From Inonotus obliquus (Eukaryota > Basidiomycota > Agaricomycetes > Hymenochaetales > Hymenochaetaceae), in contig JAJHTX010000014.1 in assembly GCA_032164295.1 (NCBI GenBank), forward strand, positions 1-55,104: DNA of 55,104 nt, given 5' to 3'. Shown here one piece after another: positions 10,427-20,391 of this stretch. A model generated the notes under the pieces. That model saw only the letters and a program-made list of their open reading frames with translations. It was not told the DNA's origin and did no database searches. Within the stretch, counting starts at the first letter, position 1. Each line of letters begins with the position of its first letter. Position numbers and translations under genes: made by a program.

Positions 10427-10693
10427 TTATTTAATTACTCTTCCTTTATAATTTTTTATTTTTAATGTAACTGAAAATTTGTAATTATAAAATTTTAAGG
10501 CTAAATTAAATTATTATGATTTTGTTTTCTTTTTTAGTTTGAACTTTCAACCTTGACTGAAATATATAAAACATATATTATTAAGAGTTTTATTTTATAT
10601 TGTTAAAATAACAATATTTAAATTTTAAGTTTTTTAATTAAAGCTTGTTTAAAGAAAGTAAACCAAAATTAAATTTTATTAATATGTTTTAAA

Positions 10694-10781
10694 GGGTATT
10701 TGGTCGAGTCTGGTTTATGGCACTCGTCTTGAAAACGAGAACTTCTGTTAGAAGTCGTGAGTTCAAATCTCACAGTGCCCG
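10694..10781 (+). tRNA. trnS: tRNA-Ser (UGA)
   Basis: A class II tRNA with a long variable arm (acttctgttagaagt can form its own stem). The anticodon arm is ctcgt-ctTGAaa-acgag, the acceptor GGGTATT pairs with agtgccc, and the T arm is gtgagttcaaatctcac. Confidence 0.92.
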
Positions 10782-10837
10782 AAAAAAAATGTTTTGTTAT
10801 TTAAAATAATAAAGTTAAATTTTATTAAATAAAAAAA

Positions 10838-10908
10838 AAGCCTATAATTTAAGGGTAGAATAATTTCTTGATGAGGAATCTGTAGAAGTTCAAATCTTCT
10901 TGGGCTTA
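10838..10908 (+). tRNA. trnI: tRNA-Ile (GAU)
   Basis: Acceptor AAGCCTA pairs with tgggctt. The anticodon arm is atttc-ttGATga-ggaat, and the T arm is agaagttcaaatcttct. Confidence 0.9.
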
Positions 10909-11555
10909 TAAGAAATTAAAATTTAAAACAAACAAAAAAAAAGTAAATCCTTTTTCACCTTATGACTAGCATACTACAGCTATACGCTTTAAAACGATTA
11001 AACCAAATAAAAACAAACTTTGTTTGATTCTAAAATTTTAAAAAGGATAGCGACCCAATGAAATTAAAAGGGCTTATAACCAAAACCAACAAATTTTTTG
11101 TTTTTTTTTCAAAATCTAAAACTGTAAATGTTAAACAATACTTATTTAAAAGTATTTTATTATAGGTTAATAGTTTAATTACTATTTAACCCTAATAAAT
11201 ACTATCAGATAAAGTTTTTATTAAAATTACGTTATAAGTTTTTTATTTAAAATTTTAGACTTAGAGGATTCGGTTCTATCTATATATTCACAACCTTTAT
11301 TGATTAACCTGAGGTATAAAAATAACACCAAACAAACACAGAATAATTATAATTACCCTTATTTAAACTATTTTATTAATAAGGTGTTAAATAATTTTGT
11401 CTTGTTTAGGCTTATCTTTTTTTTTGCACAAGATTAAATCTTAACAATAAATCTAATTTAAGCTATCCAAATACTATATTACTGTATTTACTTTTTAAGG
11501 TCTCGGACAATTGGAAAGATATAAGTTTATACTTTGTTTATTTAACTTTAAATTT
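10909..11555. other. Spacer upstream of cob
   Basis: About 650 bases without a gene. It is slightly less AT-rich in places (10955-11010, 11255-11320), but I find no tRNA fold or ORF. The cob frame is open back to 11511 with non-ATG codons. Confidence 0.4.
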
Positions 11556-11840
11556 ATGAGATTGTTAAAGTCCCAATCGTTTTTAAGATTAGTAAATTCA
11601 TATATGGTTGATTCACCTCAACCAGCTAATCTTAGTTATTTATGGAACTTCGGTTCCTTACTAGGTGCTTGTTTGGTACTTCAAATTTTAACTGGTGTAT
11701 TTCTTGCTATGCATTATACACCACATGTTGATTTAGCTTTTAATAGTGTAGAACATATTATGAGAGATGTTAATGCTGGTTATATTTTAAGATATACTCA
11801 CGCTAATGTAGCTTCATTCTTCTTTATTTTTGTGTATGCT
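11556..11840 (+). CDS. cob: Apocytochrome b, exon 1
   Basis: The central subunit of the bc1 complex, carrying both b haems and the two quinone sites. Exon 1 (95 codons) starts [20 protein letters not shown], the normal basidiomycete N-terminus, so the ATG at 11556 is chosen over upstream codons. It includes the [20 protein letters not shown] region and the first haem His of each ligand pair, in AMHYTPH. It ends at FFFIFVYA before the intron. The five exons make about 386 residues. Confidence 0.95.
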
Positions 11841-13019
11841 CAAATGTTAAATTTATATTTTTACAATAAATTTGAATATTTTAACTCTAATATTAATTTT
11901 ACTAATAGGTCTACTATAATAGATTTTTTTAATAATGAAAAACTAAATCAATTTTTAACTATGTTTAAATCTATACAAAACTCTTTAAATATAAATAATA
12001 TAGATAAAGAAATATTAAATTATGATGAAAAGTTTCTACAATGGTTTGTTGGTTTTACAGATGCTGAAGGTTGTTTTTTAATAAAAACTAAAAACAACAG
12101 TGAAGTACATTTTGTTTTTCAAATTACTCTTCATATTGATGATTCCGCTGTGTTGTTTAATATTAGAAATATTTTAGGTATAGGTATAGTAAACATTCAA
12201 GGACAAACATGTAGCTATAGAATACATGCTTTTCAAACAATTGTAAACATATTAATACCTATTTTTGATAAGTATCCTTTATTAACTCACAAACAATTAA
12301 ATTACAAAGATTGGAAAGAAGGAGTTTCTTTAAAGAAAGTCGCTAAAGAAAAAGGATATAAAATAGATCAAAACACCTTTGAAAAAATACTTAACCTTAA
12401 AAACGGTAAGAGTAATTTAAGAACTAAATATGACGATTATATTTTAACTAGTGACATGGTTAATAAATATTGGTTATTAGGATTTGTAGAAGGAGATGAT
12501 TCGTTTCATTTTACTAATACTAGAGCAATATTTTCAATTACTCAAAAAGATAAACAAATATTAGAAGCTATTGCTATTTTTTTACAAAATATAGAAATAT
12601 CTCCTAATTACAATAACTTGTTTATACCTAGTAAAACTGAATGTGCTATAAGTAAAAAATCTAAAGCTTATACCTTGTCAATTACAAATACAGATGTTCT
12701 TTTTCAATATATTTATCCGTTTTTTAACAAATTAAAATTTTTAAGTAGAAAAGGTGTAGATTTTAAAATATGGGGTTTAGGTTTATTTTTAATTGTACAT
12801 GGTTATTATAACATACCTCAAGGTAAAACAATTTTACTAAAATTATCTAATATTATGAAGTCAAAAAGATATTTCTCAAATGTCATAGATTTTTTAGAAC
12901 TTGAAGAAATACAAACTCTTTTTGATATTAAACCTATTTTTGATATTCAATCTGGAAAAAGTCATTTTACCTTAGCTAAAGAATATTCATTACAAAAAGG
13001 AAGTAAAAAAAGGATATAA
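11841..13019 (+). CDS. LAGLIDADG homing endonuclease, fused to cob exon 1; C-terminal domain out of frame
   Basis: Continues the exon 1 frame to TAA at 13017-13019. The two motifs are [14 protein letters not shown] (about 12040-12080) and [14 protein letters not shown] (about 12472-12513), both with their acidic catalytic residues, so the catalytic core is intact. The ORF ends abruptly at an A7 run. In another frame, 13021-13203 encodes a NUMOD1-like helix-turn-helix end ([20 protein letters not shown], then GKAIGLNSVSSIKNYI) and closes with TAA. A one-base slip in the A run explains this: either decay or a sequencing or editing issue. Confidence 0.82.
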   Translation, partial: QMLNLYFYNKFEYFNSNINFTNRSTIIDFFNNEKLNQFLTMFKSIQNSLNINNIDKEILNYDEKFLQWFVGFTDAEGCFLIKTKNNSEVHFVFQITLHIDDSAVLFNIRNILGIGIVNIQGQTCSYRIHAFQTIVNILIPIFDKYPLLTHKQLNYKDWKEGVSLKKVAKEKGYKIDQNTFEKILNLKNGKSNLRTKYDDYILTSDMVNKYWLLGFVEGDDSFHFTNTRAIFSITQKDKQILEAIAIFLQNIEISPNYNNLFIPSKTECAISKKSKAYTLSITNTDVLFQYIYPFFNKLKFLSRKGVDFKIWGLGLFLIVHGYYNIPQGKTILLKLSNIMKSKRYFSNVIDFLELEEIQTLFDIKPIFDIQSGKSHFTLAKEYSLQKGSKKRI

Positions 13020-13203
13020 AGTATATATTTACAAAGATTGTATAGAAATACCTGGTTCTCCTTTTTATAGTTATAGAGAAGGTGGTAAAGCTATAGGTTT
13101 AAATTCTGTCAGTTCCATAAAAAATTATATTGACACAAATAAAATTTTTAAAGGTAAATATACTTTATATTCTAAATCTATTAGTAAATCTCAATTAGAT
13201 TAA
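13020..13203 (+). pseudogene. Frame-shifted NUMOD1-like C-terminus of the cob-i1 endonuclease
   Basis: Reads as a coherent DNA-binding tail (EIPGSPFYSYREGGKAIG followed by SVSSIKNYI and FKGKYTLYSKS) immediately after the stop of the upstream endonuclease, in a different frame. The tail resembles those of the cox2-i1 and cob-i2 GIY-YIG proteins in position and pattern. Confidence 0.65.
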
Positions 13204-13574
13204 TTAATTAATTTATTGTTATTAAAATTTAATGGGCCTATTTATATTAATTTCTACTAAATTTTATAAATAGCAATTAGCTGTATGCTGGAAACTTCTT
13301 AAAGCTTTAAATACTTTTTAAAAGTAAAAAATTTAAAGATTGGACAATCAGCAGGAAACCAAATATTTACTAAAGTAGGATCCTCAACGATCACACGCTA
13401 ATACTCTTTAATTAATATTATTTATTTAAGAAAGTAGTTTAATTTAATCTTAATTATGGAGTATGATATGATCTGAACTTAATTGAAAAATTAAGAAGTA
13501 ATCTTTAATTTATTTAAAACCTTGGGATTACTTTTTGATATTAATTTTTTTATCAAAATAACAACTACTTATTG

Positions 13575-13682
13575 CATATTGCCAGAGGTTTATTTTATAG
13601 TTCATATAAAACACCTAGAACATTAGTTTGGACTATTGGAGTTATAATGTTCATTGTTATGATTGCTACCGCTTTCCTGGGT
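13575..13682 (+). CDS. cob: Apocytochrome b, exon 2
   Basis: 36 codons: [20 protein letters not shown] through ATAFLG, ending ggT. It carries the second haem-ligand region start (HIARG) and most of a membrane span. The boundary is placed before TAT because the downstream intron then ends in G and exon 3 starts TATGTTTTACC (Y-V-L-P). Confidence 0.9.
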
Positions 13683-14648
13683 TATAAACATAGCCCAAAA
13701 TGGTCTAATTTTAATATTAACAATCAAAATTTATTCAAATATAATAACAAAAAAAATTTTATTTTAAATAACAATAAAATTTTTTTTCAAAAAAGAAATC
13801 TTTCTAATAGTACTAATTTATTAAGCTCTACACCTTTGTCTAATAATTTAAAGTTAAATTTAAATGATAAATCTAAGGTATTAGTTAGTTTTACCCTAGA
13901 ACATAAATTAACTCCAGTATATTCTTATGAAGATTTACATTTAAATGAAACAAGAAATAAAATTCTAAGTGAAACTAAAGGTCTTAGTGGTGTTTATTTA
14001 ATTTTAAACAAGGTTACTTTAGATTATTATATCGGTTCGGCTTCCACAGGTAGATTTTTTGCGAGATTTTCTAACCATTTAATGTATTTTAGAGGGAGTA
14101 AAGTTGTAAAATTTGCAGTTCGAAAATATAAACTATCTAACTTTGCATTTTTAATTTTAGAGTTGTTTCCTGAAATAGTTAATAAGGAAAATAATAAAAA
14201 ATTAATAGATAGAGAAGATTTTTATTTAAAAACTTTATTGCCTAATTATAATATTTTAACTGAGGCTGGCTCTAGCTTTGGTTACAAACATACAGAAATT
14301 GATAGAATCAAAATGAAAACTAATTATAGTTTAGAACGTCGTATTAAAATAGGTAATTTAAATAAAGGTAAAAATCTTTCAACTGAAACCAGAACAAAAA
14401 TGAGAGAAAAAGCCTTATCTAGAGATAGAACAAAATTAAAATTATCTGAAAAATCTTTATTAAATATGACAAAAAATTCTAAAGCTTTAATCTTGTTTAA
14501 TTTAGATTTAACTATTTTTGGAGAATATAAAAGTTTAACCGAGGCAGCTAAAGCTATAAATTGTAATGTCAAAACAATTAGAAGAGCTTTAACTACTAAC
14601 AAAAAAATATTAAAAAGACGATTTATTGTTAAATTTATTAATAAATAG
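13683..14648 (+). CDS. GIY-YIG homing endonuclease, fused to cob exon 2
   Basis: Continues the exon 2 frame to TAG at 14646-14648. A low-complexity Asn/Lys/Leu linker (about 13700-13860) precedes the catalytic domain [20 protein letters not shown], with the conserved Arg in FFARFSNHL and a Glu in the ILELFPE region. Downstream are a NUMOD-like segment ([13 protein letters not shown]) and a helix-turn-helix end ([20 protein letters not shown]). No stops interrupt it. Likely active in intron mobility. Confidence 0.87.
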   Translation, partial: YKHSPKWSNFNINNQNLFKYNNKKNFILNNNKIFFQKRNLSNSTNLLSSTPLSNNLKLNLNDKSKVLVSFTLEHKLTPVYSYEDLHLNETRNKILSETKGLSGVYLILNKVTLDYYIGSASTGRFFARFSNHLMYFRGSKVVKFAVRKYKLSNFAFLILELFPEIVNKENNKKLIDREDFYLKTLLPNYNILTEAGSSFGYKHTEIDRIKMKTNYSLERRIKIGNLNKGKNLSTETRTKMREKALSRDRTKLKLSEKSLLNMTKNSKALILFNLDLTIFGEYKSLTEAAKAINCNVKTIRRALTTNKKILKRRFIVKFINK

Positions 14649-14979
14649 AATAATAATTTAAATTTAGACTATAGTCCCACAAGTATTAACTTCTATGCAA
14701 TTTCTAGAAAAAAATAGAATTAAAGTGGAATAACCGACAGGTTTATTAAAGAAATTAAATTTCTTTGGCAATATTAGTGAAAACGATCAAAAATTTTAAT
14801 TCTAATTAAACTAGAGATCGTCGGTTATCTAGATAATCGCTACAGACTGGGTCACTAATGGATATCTGAAATGATGTTTAATGCACAGTCGAAACTTGAT
14901 AGTCGCCTTTAGACTATTAGAATATACGAAATCAAAGTTATTCTGCTTTTTATTTGTGTTTAAATAAAAAGTAAGTTGG
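13683..14979 (+). other. Group I intron cob-i2 (second core type, GIY-YIG ORF)
   Basis: Splits cob between FLG and YVLPYGQ. The exon ends in T, the intron in G (agttgG|TATGTT). The core reads ggcaatattagtgaaaacg (about 14767), acagactgggtcactaatgg (about 14842) and ttaatgcacagtcg (about 14878), the same core type as cox2-i2 and cob-i3, which carry LAGLIDADG ORFs instead. Confidence 0.87.
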
Positions 14980-15015
14980 TATGTTTTACCTTATGGGCAA
15001 ATGAGTTTATGGGGT
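14980..15015 (+). CDS. cob: Apocytochrome b, exon 3 (12 codons)
   Basis: A very short exon, YVLPYGQMSLWG, conserved in cytochrome b between two introns. The upstream intron ends in G and the exon ends in T (ggT), then exon 4 resumes [12 protein letters not shown]. Confidence 0.9.
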
Positions 15016-15828
15016 TGGCCTTTTTTAGCCCCAAATGCTTATTTAATATTTTATAAATTTAGTTTCATAATGCAAGGATGCCTAGATAAACTTATTAACG
15101 TTTTAATAGTCATATACAAATTAGAGAGTTTTGTGATAAACGATTCTATTGTACCTTGTATTTCTATAGTACCAATTTCAATTAATTTAGATAATAAATT
15201 AAAGAGAATATCTGCTAAAGACAGGGTAGGTCCTCACGAGATAAAAATTATTTCCATTTTATTTGGAAGTTTATTAGGTGATGGTTATGCGGAATATAGA
15301 AATAAAGGAAAAGGTACACGGTTTTGTTTTTATCAAGAAAATTCTCATGCTACTTATTTAATTTGGTTGCATGGTTTATTGGCAAATTTGGGTTACAGCA
15401 GCTCAAATTACCCTGAAATTAAAACACGTTTAGGTAATAAAGGTATTGTTCGAAAAGTTGTTAGATTTAAAACTTGGACTTACACTAGTTTTAACTGGGT
15501 TCACGATATTTGGTATATTAATAAGGTAAAAGTAGTACCTTCTGTTATAGGGGATTATCTTACTCCTTTAGCTTTAGCTTTTTGGATAATGGACGATGGC
15601 TGTAAAATTGGCAGTGGTCTTAAACTTTGTACTAATTCATTTACTTATGCCGATTGTCTCTTATTGGTTAAAGTTTTATTTGATAACTTTAATATTAAAT
15701 CTACTATTCAATCTGCTGGTAAAATTGATCAATATCATATTTATATTTGGAAAGAATCTATGCCTTTATTACGTGAAATAGTTTTACCTTACGTACATCC
15801 TTCAATGAAATACAAATTAGGTATTTAA
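15016..15828 (+). CDS. LAGLIDADG homing endonuclease, fused to cob exon 3
   Basis: Continues the exon 3 frame (MSLWG-WPFLAPNAYL) to TAA at 15826-15828. The core starts VGPHEIKIISILFG, with motif 1 SLLGDGYAEYR (about 15270-15303) and motif 2 LALAFWIMDDGCKI (about 15568-15609), then CTNSFTYADC and VHPSMKYKLGI at the end. Full length with no lesions. Its closest relative in the window is the cox2-i2 protein. Confidence 0.88.
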   Translation, partial: WPFLAPNAYLIFYKFSFIMQGCLDKLINVLIVIYKLESFVINDSIVPCISIVPISINLDNKLKRISAKDRVGPHEIKIISILFGSLLGDGYAEYRNKGKGTRFCFYQENSHATYLIWLHGLLANLGYSSSNYPEIKTRLGNKGIVRKVVRFKTWTYTSFNWVHDIWYINKVKVVPSVIGDYLTPLALAFWIMDDGCKIGSGLKLCTNSFTYADCLLLVKVLFDNFNIKSTIQSAGKIDQYHIYIWKESMPLLREIVLPYVHPSMKYKLGI

Positions 15829-16367
15829 ATAAGTATAGTCTTTCAACACTAACAATAAGACAAAAAAAAGTAACAAAAAAAATTTTTTTTTGTATTATTT
15901 TATAAAACTAGTACAAAAATAGGCAACATTTTCCTATTATTAAATAATAATACTATTGTGTTATTGTTTTAGAAAATTACTTTTGTGTTTGTTGATTAGG
16001 CGACATTGATGAAAACGGGTTAAAGATATTATTTTGTATCTAGACCGTCGGTTTCTCTTTTTAATGTAAAATTTTAAATGAAAAAAGAGAAGTCGCTACA
16101 GACTGGCCCATCAATGGGTGTTTATAATTTTAGGTATAATATATAAATGCTTAATGTACAGTCGGAGTTCTAGCATTCAAATATTAAGTGTCATATGGTT
16201 TTACTAAAATGTTAAATTTTTTATTTTTAACTAAATAATAAGAAAATTTAAGTAAAATACGTGATTATGTTTTGAAAATCTAGAGAACTAGAATTTAATA
16301 GAGAAAAAAAAGAAATCTTTTTTTCTACTTAGAAAGTTCTATCTACAAAACATATATTTAGAACTTG
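15016..16367 (+). other. Group I intron cob-i3 (second core type)
   Basis: Lies between MSLWG and ATVITNL. The intron ends in G (aacttG|GCAACA). The core: gcgacattgatgaaaacggg (about 16000), agaccgtcggttt (about 16042), acagactggcccatcaatgg (about 16096) and ttaatgtacagtcgg (about 16151). Together with cox2-i2 and cob-i2 it forms one core lineage. Confidence 0.87.
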
Positions 16368-16758
16368 GCAACAGTAATTACTAACCTATTAAGTGCTATA
16401 CCTTTCTTTGGACAAGATTTAGTTGAGTTAGTTTGGGGGGGCTTTAGCGTAAATAATGCTACTCTAAACAGATTCTTTTCACTACATTTCTTGTTACCTT
16501 TCTTATTAGCCGCTTTAGTTGTAGCACACCTAATAGCAATACATGTTCACGGGTCAAACAATCCTAATGGTATATCAAATAATGGAGATAGATTACCTTT
16601 CCATCCTTATTTCGTATTTAAAGATTTAGTTACTGTTTTAGCCTTCTTACTTGTTTTGTCTATTATGGTTTTCTATTACCCTAATGTATTGGGACACAGT
16701 GATAATTATATACCAGCAAATCCTATGAGCACTCCAAGTTCTATTGTTCCAGAATGGT
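16368..16758 (+). CDS. cob: Apocytochrome b, exon 4
   Basis: Encodes [20 protein letters not shown] through [11 protein letters not shown] and the first base of the next Tyr codon. It has the conserved [17 protein letters not shown] loop and the second haem histidines (HFLLPF and [10 protein letters not shown]). The split codon T|AT is chosen because the exon then ends in T and the intron in G (attatag|ATCTATTACC). Confidence 0.93.
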
Positions 16759-17881
16759 AAATATAGTAAATATAGATGCCTTGCTTAAGAGTAATCTTTT
16801 GAAAAATAAACCTTACCATATGCTGGAAAAACCTAAAGCTTTAAGTACTAAAAAAAGAATTAACTTTTTAAAGTAAAAATCTTAAGGATAATACTTAGTT
16901 GTTAAGCAGCAATGGACAATCAGCAGGTAACCTTTTTATAATTTGTAATTAAATTAGGAACCTCAGAGACTTTACGTAGGGCTCCTAACAATTTTACTTT
17001 CATTATTTAATAAGGTATATATTAACACAAAAGAAATAAAGAAAGAAAATTTAAAGGATGATGAGAAAGTCCAATTTCTATCGAAATTTAGAAATTTTAT
17101 TAACAAAAAAACTTTACGTTTAAAATTGGTCTAATAAACTCTTCAAGTTTCGTGATGTTCGGTTGTGGTATTAAACTATATTCTAGTTTAACTAAAACCG
17201 AAAAACCAAAATTAGTGTAAAATGAAATACAAAAAAGTATATTAATAGGTTTATTATTAGGGGAAGCTCTGATTAATCACAGATCTATATCTGAAATTGT
17301 AGATTATTATATCAACAAAGTGCTTTACGTGTACAACAAGTGTCTTATTTTGTATCTTATTTTTAGTATATTTAAGCCTTTAAGCTCTTTGACGTTTAAC
17401 CCTAAATTAAAGACTTGGAAAGATAAAAAAAAAAAGAAATAAAATTATCTATAAAAATTAAGTTTTGCTACTTTATCTTTACCTTGTTTCAACTATTTTA
17501 GGAATTTAATTTTTAATAATATAAAAATAGTTCCTGAGATATTTTATGGTTTATTAGATTAGCTAGGACTGGCTTTTTGGATGTTGGTTGAGGGCTCACT
17601 ACAAAATAAAGGTCTTCATCTAAACACTTATGCTTTTTCAGATAGAGACTTTAATCTATTATTAAAGGTCTTAACAAATAATTTTAAATTAAAATGCTCA
17701 ATTCAATACCAAAATAAAACTAAGCCGCATAGTAAAAAAATGCGAACAAAGTATGCTCTTATTACGTTAAAATTTAGTAAAGCATAAGCATACTGATATG
17801 CTATATAAAATATCTTGGGGAACACCAAGTACACTATTATAATTCGTAAAAAAATAAAAATTTTTGTTTAATAAATTATAG
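16759..17881 (+). other. Group I intron cob-i4
   Basis: Splits the Tyr codon after SIVPEW. The core, located here before the decayed ORF, has atgctggaaaaacc (about 16820), ggacaatcagcagg (about 16914), aacctcagagactttacg (about 16959) and gagaaagtcc (about 17062). It belongs to the nad5-i1 core type with somewhat altered S element. Confidence 0.85.
17161..17787 (+). pseudogene. Decayed LAGLIDADG endonuclease in cob-i4
   Basis: One frame (codons at 17227, 17581) spells recognisable endonuclease parts: SILIGLLLGEALINH (motif 1 with Asp-Gly changed), an ISEIVDYYINKVLYVYNKC middle, and LGLAFWMLVEGSL (motif 2 with DDG changed to VEG), then LNTYAFSDRDF. TAA/TAG codons occur just before the first motif (about 17218), at about 17438, 17453 and about 17560. 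Both catalytic motifs are altered. Inactive remnant. Confidence 0.8.
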
Positions 17882-18222
17882 ATCTATTACCATTTTATGC
17901 TATTTTAAGATCAATACCTAACAAATTATTAGGAGTAATTGCTATGTTTGGGTCTTTATTAATATTATTAATATTACCTATTACTGATTTGTCTGTTATT
18001 AGAGGTAGTCAGTTTAGACCTTTAATGAAATTAGCTCACTGGTTCTTTGTAGTTAATTTTGTTATTTTATTGTGGATTGGAGCTTGTCACCCTGAGACTC
18101 CGTACCTTGAAATAGGGCAGTTTGCTACTGCATTCTATTTTGGTTGGTTCTTAATAATTGTCCCAGCTATAGGTGTATTAGAAAATACAGCTTTTGACTT
18201 AGCTAACTCTAGAAACAATTAA
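17882..18222 (+). CDS. cob: Apocytochrome b, exon 5
   Basis: The last exon: (Y)LLPFYAILRSIPNKLLGVIA then two membrane spans and the end GVLENTAFDLANSRNN, 113 codons plus the split Tyr and TAA at 18220-18222. It contains the conserved PFYAILRSIPNK segment near the Qo site. Confidence 0.95.
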
Positions 18223-18873
18223 AATAAAAACAAACTAAAAAAACAGCAAAAAAAAAGTATTTTACAGCAAACTTAATTTTTAATATACTAATATAAAGTA
18301 TAGCACTATAAAATTATAGTTAATAAAATTATTAATTTTTAAGGGGACTCAAGTTGCAATAAAAATAAAATTTTTATCTCCCCTAAATTTTAAATAAATT
18401 AAGTAGAATCTAACTAATAATTAGTCACTTAAATTTTATTATTAAAGATTAAAAGTCTTTCATCCTAGCAGTCAACCAGAATTGTATTAATTCTTAAACT
18501 TAAACTTATTGATTTTATAATAAAAGTTTTATATTAGCAATACATTTAAGAAGTGTAATTATTTAACTTATTTTTTGTTTTCGTAATATTTTAATAATTG
18601 TATATTAGTTTAAGATTTTAAATCAAAATTTAATATATTTTTTTTGAAGTACTACAAAGTCCGATTCTAATTCTTTTTATAAAAAGTTTACTTTTTACGA
18701 GATAGAAAGCTCGATTTAAACTATTAACTAGTCTGTTGTAAATTTGAACGGCAGGATTATAAGTGGAAAAATAAAAATACGTTAAGTAATAAGTTGGCGT
18801 CTGATATATATAAATATTTAATGTTAAAATAAATATATATATAAATTATAAAAAATTAAATATAAAAAATATT
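18223..18873. other. cob-cox3 spacer
   Basis: About 650 AT-rich bases. I see no ORF, tRNA fold or clear repeat. Confidence 0.4.
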
Positions 18874-19095
18874 ATGAATATAAATTTAATTAAAAAAAGT
18901 TACCAAAGTCATCCTTATCATTTAGTGGATCCCTCACCTTGGCCGATTGCAACTGGTTTTGCCTTACTAGTTTTAACTTTATCTGCTGTAATGTATATGC
19001 ATGGTATTAATTACGGTGGTTATTTGTTAAATTTAGGTGTTATTTTAGTTAGCACTGTAATGGCTCTTTGGTTTAGAGATGTTGTAATAGAAGGT
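18874..19095 (+). CDS. cox3: Cytochrome c oxidase subunit 3, exon 1
   Basis: A core membrane subunit of cytochrome c oxidase. 74 codons starting at ATG: the conserved SHPYHLVDPSPWPIATGFAL segment and WFRDVVIEG, where the intron lies exactly before TYLGNHT. The exon ends in T (gaaggT). The whole protein is about 273 residues, close to the usual fungal length. Confidence 0.95.
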
Positions 19096-20064
19096 AGAGC
19101 GTTGAGCTTATTTATAACACAAAACTTACTGTCTTGTTAGACTTTAAATATTTCAAAACCAATTTCACCTTGCAGCGGACAAGCTCTTATTAATTTTTCT
19201 AAATAAAGTAAGGGATATTTAAATAAAGATCAAATCGGTTATTAATTAGCTGGTTAACTAGAAGGAGAAGGTTGTCTTTCTTTACCTGCTTTAGGTAAAA
19301 CTATTCTTAACAGAGTACTAAATCCTAGAATAGTTTTTACTTCACATATAAATAATTTAGGGTTATACACCCATATTCAATCTGAATTAGGTGGAGTAGG
19401 ACGTATTCAATTTTCTGGTAATAATACACTTAGATATATTATTGGAGAGGTCAAAGGTATTCAGTTATTCATAAATTTAATTCAAGGTAAAATTCGTACC
19501 CCTAAAATTATTAGATTGAATGAGTTAATTAAGTTTCTTAGTCTGAAATATTCCTTAGAGATACCTGAAAGTTTACTTGGCTTAACAGACTTTAAGAATA
19601 ATAGTTGGTTTACAGGTTTTACTGAAGCAGACGGCCATTTTGGTGTAAAATTTGTTGAAAGTAAACCAAAATCAGAAACACGTAAAAGATCTGTTAGCGA
19701 AAATATTAGTCTTAAATTTAGATTAGATCAACGTTCTTTTGATAATACTAACTCTTCTTCTATGCTTCCTATTATGGAAAGTCTTGACTCTTTTTTATCA
19801 TGTAAACTTAGTACTTATTTGTTAGTTCCTAATTCAAACCAAAGAGAAGTTTTGTCTCTTAGTGTCACAGGTATAAATAATTTAGAGTTTTTTGTAAATT
19901 ATTTTAATAAATATCCTTTATTAGGAATTAAAGGAAAAGACTTTAAACACTGGGAATTCGTTTATCACTTGATACTTTCTAAAGAACATATTACTGAAGT
20001 GGGGAAATTAAAAATTAGAGCAATAGCCTCTGAAATGAAAAGAATTAAAAAAATTTTAATATAA
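19096..20064 (+). pseudogene. LAGLIDADG endonuclease of cox3-i1 with stops in its N-terminus
   Basis: In the exon 1 frame there are stops at 19138-19140 (TAG), 19204-19206, 19243-19245 and 19255-19257 (TAA). The last falls inside the first motif (LAG-stop-LEGEG). From 19258 the frame is open to TAA at 20062-20064, with the second motif SWFTGFTEADGHFGV at about 19600-19645 and a normal LAGLIDADG_1 C-terminal half (KYPLLGIKGKDFKHW). Probably inactive unless translation starts internally, for example at the ATG-less region near 19258 or TTG/ATG 19516-19518. Confidence 0.78.
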
Positions 20065-20391
20065 TACCACCCCTCCCCCCTGCCTAGCGTTGAGCTTAGG
20101 TCGAGCCCGATTATGTGGGGCCCTCTTAATACGATTGTGACAGTGTGTCTAAATAAAGTGCCTTCTATAAATTTGACTGTGTGCTGGAAACTCCTAATAG
20201 CTTTTGGTACTTAATGTTAAACAAATTAAGTGATAAACCAATAAGATTGGACAATTAGCAGGAAACCAACGGACTTATAATTATCCCAGTAGGATCCTCA
20301 GAGACTATACGTCAAAGATTAATACGTTATAAAAAGTAAACCTCTTAATCAAGATATAGTCCAACCGTAATTGAAAGATTATAGGAATCTG
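19096..20391 (+). other. Group I intron cox3-i1
   Basis: Splits cox3 between DVVIEG and TYLGNHT. The intron ends in G (aatctG|ACTTAT). Core: tgctggaaac (about 20181), ggacaattagcagg (about 20249), taggatcctcagagactata (about 20291) and gatatagtcc (about 20354). A 12-base sequence near the intron start (gcgttgagctta, 19099-19110) is repeated just after the ORF (20087-20098), within an unusually GC-rich patch at 20067-20130. Confidence 0.88.

Larger units (their letters stand above)
11841..13574 (+). other. Group I intron cob-i1
   Basis: Interrupts cob between FVYA and HIARGLFY. The exon ends in T (tatgcT), the intron in G (attG|CATATT). The core shows tgctggaaac (about 13287), ggacaatcagcagg (about 13342), taggatcctcaacgatcacacg (split here by one changed block, about 13377) and a later gatatgatctg element, placing it with the nad5-i1 core type. 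Confidence 0.88.

Noticed and set aside
17581..17787. A separate 68-codon gene in cob-i4
   Set aside because: It is in frame with the upstream decayed endonuclease text and carries its second motif; part of the same pseudogene.
19243..19257. TAA reassigned to Tyr
   Set aside because: TAA ends most intact genes here (nad4L, nad5, cob, cox3, atp6), so it is a true stop; the two in-frame TAA codons are better explained as decay.
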